Below the pieces are notes generated by a model, which saw only the letters and a list, made by a program, of their open reading frames with translations, ran no database searches and was not told the origin of the DNA. From assembly GCA_040880545.1 (NCBI GenBank), contig JBBDIE010000065.1, positions 1 through 34,228 on the forward strand: 34,228 bases of DNA. The letters run 5' to 3'. How positions within the stretch are numbered: position 1 is the first letter of the stretch; each line of letters begins with the position of its first letter. Source of the DNA: M55B112 sp040880545 (GTDB lineage: Bacteria; Bacteroidota; Bacteroidia; Bacteroidales; GCA-2748055). Below, piece by piece: positions 28,499-34,228 of the stretch. Position numbers and translations under genes: made by a program.

Positions 28499-31400
28499 AT
28501 GAAACAGTTCATCGGCTTTTTTAAACAGAGTTTTCCCGCTACTTTGATGGTATGCTTTATTCTGTCAGCAGGAAAAATTGCCCAGGCCCAGGTGTCAAGT
28601 TCTGAAGAAGAATGGATCATTCCTACTTATACGGTGGAGCCGCCTGATAGAAATCCCATATTCTTTAAGAATGAAACTTACCAGGGGGCATCAAAGTATA
28701 TTTACCCATATAAATTAAACGACGTTTTCTCAACTGAAAAAAAGGATCAGGCCTGGAAAACTTTAGTACTTGAAAATGAATATATTAAGTTATGTGTGAC
28801 ACCAGAGATCGGGGGGAAGATCTATTATGCCACAGACAAAACCAACGGGTATAATTTCATTTATAAAAACGATGTCGTAAAGCCCGCTAACATAGGCATG
28901 GCCGGAGCCTGGGTCTCCGGAGGCATTGAATGGTGTGTGCTGCATCATCACCGGGTTTCAACATTCCTGCCTGTGGACTATGAATTAACTGAAAACGAAG
29001 ACGGAAGTAAAACCATCTGGATTGGTGAAACAGAGCTTCGTCACCGTATAAGATGGACTATTGGCATTACCGTTTTTCCCGATAAATCCTATTTTCAGGC
29101 CGAGGTCAAAATCCATAACCGGACTCCCTATACGAATTCTTTTTTATACTGGGCCAATGTGGCTGCGCACACCAATGAGAATTATCAGGTCATATTCCCT
29201 CCCAGCGTACAATTCGCCACTTATCATGCGAAAAACCAGTTTACGCACTGGCCTGTTTCAAGGGAAGTGTACCGTGGACAGGATTTTACCAGTGGTGTGG
29301 ATGTAAGCTGGTGGGAGAATTCAGAATTTTCAGTCTCGTTTTTCGCACATGACCTGCAGGAGGATTTTATGGGCGGTTACGATCATGGAAAGCAGACCGG
29401 GACCATACATATAGGTGATCATAATATCGTAAAAGGAGCAAAACTCTGGGAATGGGGATCGGGTCGCCGCGGTCAGGCCACGGAAGCCAGGCTGACTGAA
29501 AACGCCGGACCATACCTTGAAATTATGGTAGGAGCGTATTCCGATAATCAGCCGGATTACAGCTGGATCAGACCTTATGAAGTAAAACAATTCAAGCAAT
29601 ACTGGTATCCGGTTAAGGATATCGGGGGCTTTAAAGAGGCCAATCTGAATGGAGCAGTAAACCTTGAAAAAAGGGATAATAATAAAGTTTTTCTTGGGTA
29701 TTACTCTACACGGCTTGTGGAGAACGCGAAGGTCTTACTTAAGAAAAACAATGAAGTTGTGTTCGAAAAAACACTGTTAATATCTCCGGAAAAAACATTC
29801 GCTCAATTGATAAAACTCGACAGGGTTTCTACTATGACTGACCTGTATACGGAAATGATTGATTCTGAAACCGGTGAAGTGCTGATATCCTATCAACCCC
29901 TTGAACGGGAGTATATTGAAGAGCTCCCTGAAACAGTGGAAAGCCCCCCCGAGCCAAAAAACATAGAGAAAATTGAAGAATTATTTCTGACCGGCAACAG
30001 GATTGAACAGTTTTATAATACGCGATTAGATCCGATGGACTATTACAGGGAGGCCCTCATGCGTGATCCCGGCGATATCCGGACCAACACTGCTGTTGGA
30101 AATATTTATCTGAAGAACGGTGATTACCGGAATGCCAGAAAGCATTTCGCCAAAGCCATAGAAAGATTAACAGATGATTACACCCGGCCTTCTGATTGCG
30201 AAGCTCTTTACCTTCAGGGTCTGACATTAAAAGCACTGGAATTGTATGATGAAGCCATTGACACCCTTTACCGTGCTACCTGGGATTATGCATTCCATTC
30301 GGCTGCATACTTTGAGCTGGCAAGGATTTCTGCCATGAGGGATGATTATGCAAAAGCCATGGAGGAAGTAAACGCGTCCCTGGCTACCAATGCCAGGAAT
30401 AATAGTGCACTGAACTTTAAGGCTGTCCTACAAAGAAAGCTTGGAGACTATAGCAATGCAACAGGGACACTGGAAACACTCCTCCGGGACGATCCACTTG
30501 ATTTCAGAGCACTCAATGAATCCTTCCTGCTCATGGAGGCATCAGGAAATAAGACAGATGCAGCCAGTCAACTGAAAAAACTAAACATCTTAATGAGAGA
30601 CTTTTCAGAGAACTATCTTGAGCTTTCAATAGAATATATCAATGATGGATTTCCCAATGAAGCTGAAGATGTACTTCATCGTTTTAAAGGAGAAGATCCG
30701 ATTGTGAATTATTACCTGGGTTATCTATCAAATATGAAAGGGGACAGCACTGAAGCCAGTCGGTATTTTAGAACTGCTTCGGAACAATCAGTTGAATATT
30801 CTTTCCCTTTCCGCCTTGAAACCATTAGAGTGCTGGAAACAGCGCTTGAATATGATCCCTCTGATGCCAGGGCTTTTTATTACCTGGGAAATATTTTGTA
30901 CGATAAGCAACCCAGGAAAGCCATCGGGGCCTGGGAAAACGCAGTCCTGCTTGATCCCCAATTGGCGATTGCTTACCGTAACCTGGGCTGGGGATATTAT
31001 CAACACCAGGAAGATGGATTCAAAGCAATCACAGCCTATGAAAAAGCATTTGAACTTAATAAGGATGAGGCGATATGGTACGAAGAGCTCGATGCATTGT
31101 ATGAAATGAGTAATGCCCCAATCGAAAAGCGCTTAAAATTGTTTGAGGGACAAAACGAAGTTGTAAGCAGGCGTGATGATGCTTTTGCACGTCAGATTGC
31201 TGTATTGACGCTCGCTGGTAAAGCAAATCAAGCCGTTGAGTATTTATCCGACAGGCAGTTCAGTTACCGTGAAGGGATCTCAAGGATCAGGGATATCATT
31301 ATTGATGCCAACCTGATATTGGGCCTTCAATACATCGAAAAGAAGGATTACAATAAAGCTATTGAGACCTTGGGAAATGCACAATTACCTGAGGAAGAGG

Positions 31401-31846
31401 CAAGCAGCAGTAGCACAGGCAACAGGACCATCCAGGTGAATTATTACATAGGACAGGCTTATAAGGCCATGGAAAATCAAATAGAAGCAAGAAGGTATTT
31501 TACTTCATGTGTAAATATTGAGCCGGTCCCTTCCGGTTACATACGATATTATCAGGGAATGAGTGAAATGAAGCTGGACAATGAGGTTGAGGCCAAGGCT
31601 ATCTTCAATTCCATGATTAAGGAAGGGGATACCCAACTTAACGAAAGTTCTTCCGTGAAGCCGGATTTCTTTGCAAAATTCGGAGATCGTGAGGCTGAAA
31701 ACGCGAGGCTATCTGATGCATATCTGATCAAGGGTTTAGGTTTTAAAGGGCTTGGCGAGATGAAACAAGCAGCTGATAACCTACAGAAAGCAGTGGCTCT
31801 TTCAGCCAGCAATCTGATTGCAAGTGTGGAACTACAGTTGGAGTAA
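28499..31846 (+). CDS. DUF5107 domain protein fused to a long TPR array
   Basis: 1115 residues with a Sec signal peptide (about 1-31, ends AQAQ). Residues about 50-370 match the DUF5107 type, an all-beta domain resembling galactose-mutarotase-like folds. Notable motifs are TPEIGGKIYYATDK (101-114), the His-rich GGIEWCVLHHH (141-151), and GAYSDNQPDYSW (345-356) near an aromatic QYWYP. A beta linker (about 380-480) leads into roughly 600 residues of tetratricopeptide repeats (e.g. NTAVGNIYLKNGDYRNARKH, ARAFYYLGNILYDKQ, IAYRNLGWGYYQHQEDGFKA). There is no lipobox, T9SS tail or second membrane segment, so it is probably periplasmic. The His/Glu/Trp-rich conserved patches could form a sugar-binding or catalytic site. 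The TPR array may scaffold other PUL enzymes. Neither role is demonstrated by sequence. Gaps of 185 and 168 bp on either side leave room for its own promoter. Confidence 0.85.
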   Translation: MKQFIGFFKQSFPATLMVCFILSAGKIAQAQVSSSEEEWIIPTYTVEPPDRNPIFFKNETYQGASKYIYPYKLNDVFSTEKKDQAWKTLVLENEYIKLCVTPEIGGKIYYATDKTNGYNFIYKNDVVKPANIGMAGAWVSGGIEWCVLHHHRVSTFLPVDYELTENEDGSKTIWIGETELRHRIRWTIGITVFPDKSYFQAEVKIHNRTPYTNSFLYWANVAAHTNENYQVIFPPSVQFATYHAKNQFTHWPVSREVYRGQDFTSGVDVSWWENSEFSVSFFAHDLQEDFMGGYDHGKQTGTIHIGDHNIVKGAKLWEWGSGRRGQATEARLTENAGPYLEIMVGAYSDNQPDYSWIRPYEVKQFKQYWYPVKDIGGFKEANLNGAVNLEKRDNNKVFLGYYSTRLVENAKVLLKKNNEVVFEKTLLISPEKTFAQLIKLDRVSTMTDLYTEMIDSETGEVLISYQPLEREYIEELPETVESPPEPKNIEKIEELFLTGNRIEQFYNTRLDPMDYYREALMRDPGDIRTNTAVGNIYLKNGDYRNARKHFAKAIERLTDDYTRPSDCEALYLQGLTLKALELYDEAIDTLYRATWDYAFHSAAYFELARISAMRDDYAKAMEEVNASLATNARNNSALNFKAVLQRKLGDYSNATGTLETLLRDDPLDFRALNESFLLMEASGNKTDAASQLKKLNILMRDFSENYLELSIEYINDGFPNEAEDVLHRFKGEDPIVNYYLGYLSNMKGDSTEASRYFRTASEQSVEYSFPFRLETIRVLETALEYDPSDARAFYYLGNILYDKQPRKAIGAWENAVLLDPQLAIAYRNLGWGYYQHQEDGFKAITAYEKAFELNKDEAIWYEELDALYEMSNAPIEKRLKLFEGQNEVVSRRDDAFARQIAVLTLAGKANQAVEYLSDRQFSYREGISRIRDIIIDANLILGLQYIEKKDYNKAIETLGNAQLPEEEASSSSTGNRTIQVNYYIGQAYKAMENQIEARRYFTSCVNIEPVPSGYIRYYQGMSEMKLDNEVEAKAIFNSMIKEGDTQLNESSSVKPDFFAKFGDREAENARLSDAYLIKGLGFKGLGEMKQAADNLQKAVALSASNLIASVELQLE

Positions 31847-31890
31847 TTTGTATTAGTTTCACTGAGCTCATCGCCAGGACGATTTCGGTT

Positions 31891-31950
31891 CATCTCCTTT
31901 TGCCTTTGCTCCGCGGAAATAGCTATGCTCAATGATGAGGGTTTCATTTA
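31891..31950. repeat. 60-bp dispersed repeat, copy B
   Basis: This is the second copy of the repeat at 569-628, in the same orientation, between the DUF5107-TPR gene and the second beta-helix gene. On the minus strand a 30-codon frame starting at an ATG upstream of the repeat runs through it (reading YFRGAKAKGDE near its end), but comparison with copy A shows mostly amino-acid-changing differences. No transposase remnant is attached to this copy, which argues against it being simply an end of the ISAs1 element. Confidence 0.7.
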
Positions 31951-32020
31951 CAAATAACATAGGGTTGAAATAAAAAGTAAGCTGCACAAAAGTATCAGTA
32001 ATTATTAATGTAATGTGATT

Positions 32021-33868
32021 ATGAAACGAAAAAATATTTTTTTTATCTTGGTTTGGATTGTTTTAAATGGAACAGCACAAGATTCTATTCAATCCTTTCA
32101 GATCTCACCCCAGAATCCCGAATCATTTCAATCAGGGATCATTCAGGCATACGAAGCCGGAAAAAAACAAGTAGTGATCCCATCCGGTGTATATCGCTTG
32201 CCCGAGCCGGACCGAGGACCATACATGATATTTAATGATATGGTTGACTTCGAGATTGATGCCCGTGGAGTGACCTTGCTGCGTACGGATCCTACCCGGG
32301 GCTGTATCGTGTTCAATAATTGTCGAAATGTGAGAATACGCGGGGTTACATTACTCAATGAAACTCCACCTTTTACACAAGGAACGGTGGTAGGTATTGA
32401 TCCAAATGGCGATTGGTATGACGTCAGGATTGACAAAGGATGGCCCGCCAATTTTGATGATCCCAGGACTGGTGTTGCCAGTCCAAGAGGTACTATATTT
32501 GACCCTGAAACAAGTCAATATAAAACTGGAACGAAAGATTGCTTCTTCAGTAAAGTTGAGCGGCAGGGGACGGATCGTTTCAGACTCTTTTTTGCAGCAA
32601 ATCAGAAACTTGATCCAAAAACCCATCCTGCAGTGGTCGGTGATTGGATAGCTTTTCGTGGCAGGGGAGAAACTGATATTGCAATCAATGAATGCAGTGA
32701 AATGTTTATTGATGGAGTTACCATCCTTTCTGGTGGCGGGTTTTGTATTCATGAAACTGGTGGAGAAGGAGGAAACAGATATACTTATACAGTTACATAT
32801 GCCCAGGCACCAGCCGGGGCAGATAAACGACCATTGATGGCTTGTAATGCCGATGCTTTTCATAGCCGCAGTATGAGAAAAGGACCAATTCTCGAAAACT
32901 GCCTCTTTGAAGGTATGCAGGATGACGGGATTCCTATTCATGGTTCTTTCGCGCTTGTTGCCGAAGGAAATGGGAGCCAGCTAACCGTTTCTGGTGGCAA
33001 ATACCTGCGGATTGGAGATCCGGTATGTTTCTATGACACAAATGGCTCTTTTGTAGGTGAGGCCAAAATCATTTCTATCGCTCCCAGAGAGGAATTTATG
33101 CCTGAATCCCCAATTACCAATCATCGTTTTACACGAAACAAAGACTTCATTCAAGTCACAATTAACAAGCACCTGCAATTAGGATTTCAATATCTGGTAA
33201 GCAATCCGGCCGCCAATGGGAGCGGCTATATCATCCGCAACAACATTATTCGAAACCACAGGGCACGGGGGATGCTCCTCAAGGCTGAGAACGGTCTTGT
33301 AGAAGATAACATCATTGAAGGTAGCACCATAGGAGGAATTATTCTCTCACCTGAAATATGGTGGAATGAAGCAGGATTCAGTAGAAATATTATTATTCGC
33401 AACAACATAATCCGGCATACAGGATATTCAACTGTCGGTTCTTCAGATCACCAGTCAGGTGCCCTAACTATTAGCGGCGGGGGTGGTGAGCCAGATCAGA
33501 TTGTGCCTGTTTATCAAGATCCTAAAATCGCTGGACTCAGACCCGGCCATCGCAACATTCTTATTGAAAATAATACGTTCGAGGATTGCGATGGAGTGAA
33601 TCTGATGATCGCAGTGGCGAAAGATGTAATAGTGAAAGATAATAAGTTTATCCGTCCCCAGCAGGAATTGAGTCATCGTGGTAAACCTTCAGGAGTCGAT
33701 CCCACTGCCCTTATTTGGGTATTCAATTCTGAAAATGTTCATTTTGAGGGAAATACCGTTGCGGATGTAGGCGCATTTGGTGAAAAAATGATAATGGTCA
33801 ATGATTTTTCAGAGAAAATTAGCGGGATCAAGGATGGCGTCACCGTCAGTTTAAAGCCTGATAAATAA
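32021..33868 (+). CDS. Secreted right-handed beta-helix protein, paralog of the minus-arm protein, candidate GH110-like glycosidase
   Basis: 615 residues from the ATG at 32021 (a GTG six bases upstream is less likely). Signal peptide ends near NGTAQ. It aligns along its length with the protein at 3193-5139: VVIPSGVYRL, the shared PPFTQG/LPFTQG segment, NADAFHSR (276-283) followed at exactly the same 25-residue distance by DDGIPIHG, RARGMLLKAENG, and SPEIWWNEAGFSRNI. The last motif resembles the W-x-ESG region of GH110 alpha-1,3-galactosidases. Parallel-beta-helix coils (IIIRNNIIRHTG, ILIENNTFEDC) fill the C-terminal half. Unlike its paralog it lacks a T9SS sorting domain and ends shortly after the helix, so it is probably periplasmic. 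The two may thus do related chemistry on opposite sides of the outer membrane. Confidence 0.85.
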   Translation: MKRKNIFFILVWIVLNGTAQDSIQSFQISPQNPESFQSGIIQAYEAGKKQVVIPSGVYRLPEPDRGPYMIFNDMVDFEIDARGVTLLRTDPTRGCIVFNNCRNVRIRGVTLLNETPPFTQGTVVGIDPNGDWYDVRIDKGWPANFDDPRTGVASPRGTIFDPETSQYKTGTKDCFFSKVERQGTDRFRLFFAANQKLDPKTHPAVVGDWIAFRGRGETDIAINECSEMFIDGVTILSGGGFCIHETGGEGGNRYTYTVTYAQAPAGADKRPLMACNADAFHSRSMRKGPILENCLFEGMQDDGIPIHGSFALVAEGNGSQLTVSGGKYLRIGDPVCFYDTNGSFVGEAKIISIAPREEFMPESPITNHRFTRNKDFIQVTINKHLQLGFQYLVSNPAANGSGYIIRNNIIRNHRARGMLLKAENGLVEDNIIEGSTIGGIILSPEIWWNEAGFSRNIIIRNNIIRHTGYSTVGSSDHQSGALTISGGGGEPDQIVPVYQDPKIAGLRPGHRNILIENNTFEDCDGVNLMIAVAKDVIVKDNKFIRPQQELSHRGKPSGVDPTALIWVFNSENVHFEGNTVADVGAFGEKMIMVNDFSEKISGIKDGVTVSLKPDK

Positions 33869-34228
33869 TCTTAATTTGATTAGGGTCATTCGCAAAATAG
33901 ATTTGAAAATCAGACCAATATATCACCGTTTGCAGCATAGAATTGAAACATATCTGAATTTCATTCGTAGCTTACCTATCCTGAAGGTTATCTTCTGCAA
34001 GCCAAATCCATTGATGTGATCGTCTGATTGCCAGGGGTCTGCCAGTTGGATGCGTATTTTGCTTTTATGCTGAAATTGCCCGGATCACATCTTTGCCTTC
34101 ACCTGGCTGTATAATCGTTGTATTTTTTCGTCCCGTGCACCGGAGGCATACACAATGTGGATGAAACTACCCTATAGCAGTAACCGGGAAATAGGCATGA
34201 TGCTGGTTTTTGTTATATTTGGAGTTTC
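33869..34228. other. Non-coding right flank, possible decayed coding sequence on the minus strand
   Basis: 360 bp with no intact frame. On the minus strand, fragments such as TIIQPGEGKDVIRA (about 34120-34079) and SIKAKYASNWQTPG in another frame (about 34080-34030) look like the end of a degraded protein gene interrupted by frameshifts. I cannot name it with confidence. No terminator for the beta-helix gene was recognised. Confidence 0.35.

Noticed and set aside
31552..31947. 131-codon open frame antisense to the end of the DUF5107-TPR gene, running through repeat copy B
   Set aside because: Most of it is the shadow of a well-supported gene, and the part in the repeat does not show conserved amino acids relative to copy A.
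10000..33800. Possible CRISPR array, tRNA, rRNA or prophage genes
   Set aside because: I found no regularly spaced repeats, no tRNA-like cloverleaf and no phage-type genes. The stretch is filled by PUL genes.

Overview
The window comes from a member of the Bacteroidota. The evidence is two SusC/SusD pairs, a hybrid two-component system (HTCS) regulator, and four secreted proteins with C-terminal sorting domains of the type IX secretion system (T9SS, Por). A gut or environmental lineage such as the Marinilabiliales would fit, but I cannot fix the family from sequence alone. Nearly all of the window is one polysaccharide utilization locus (PUL).

Left edge (1-967): a decayed boundary. A strong bidirectional terminator overlaps the end of a patatin-like phospholipase gene that has lost its 5' half. 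Next come a 60-bp repeat that recurs 31.3 kb away (positions 569-628 and 31891-31950) and the C-terminal remnant of an ISAs1-family transposase carrying an internal stop codon.

Minus-strand arm (968-9337): the HTCS sensor/regulator, then a T9SS-exported right-handed beta-helix protein, then a T9SS-exported CotH-type kinase-fold protein 11 bp further on. The HTCS is transcribed divergently from the main operon. The intergenic space between them (9440-9691) holds three TGTTACA motifs just upstream of a candidate promoter.

Plus-strand arm (9692-33868): SusC1, SusD1, SusC2 (no N-terminal carboxypeptidase-like domain), SusD2, a DUF1735+PKD surface lipoprotein, a LamG-like T9SS protein, a GH27 alpha-galactosidase, a GH28-like lipoprotein, a GH97 alpha-galactosidase of the retaining subgroup, an unassigned beta-propeller plus beta-sandwich T9SS protein, a DUF5107-TPR fusion, and a second beta-helix protein paralogous to the one on the minus arm. 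All face one way with mostly short gaps, so they probably form one regulon with internal promoters in the 170-250 bp gaps.

Working model (inference): surface lipoproteins and T9SS enzymes bind and trim an alpha-galactose-containing glycan. The two SusCD pairs import fragments. The GH97, GH27 and perhaps DUF5107 proteins finish degradation. The HTCS senses a released oligosaccharide and activates the locus. The two beta-helix paralogs share sequence features with GH110-type alpha-1,3-galactosidases, which would give the locus up to three or four families aimed at alpha-galactosides. No sulfatase or classical polysaccharide lyase gene is visible, so a non-sulfated substrate is favoured. The most likely undescribed elements are the beta-helix pair, the propeller/sandwich protein, the CotH-type protein and the DUF5107-TPR protein.
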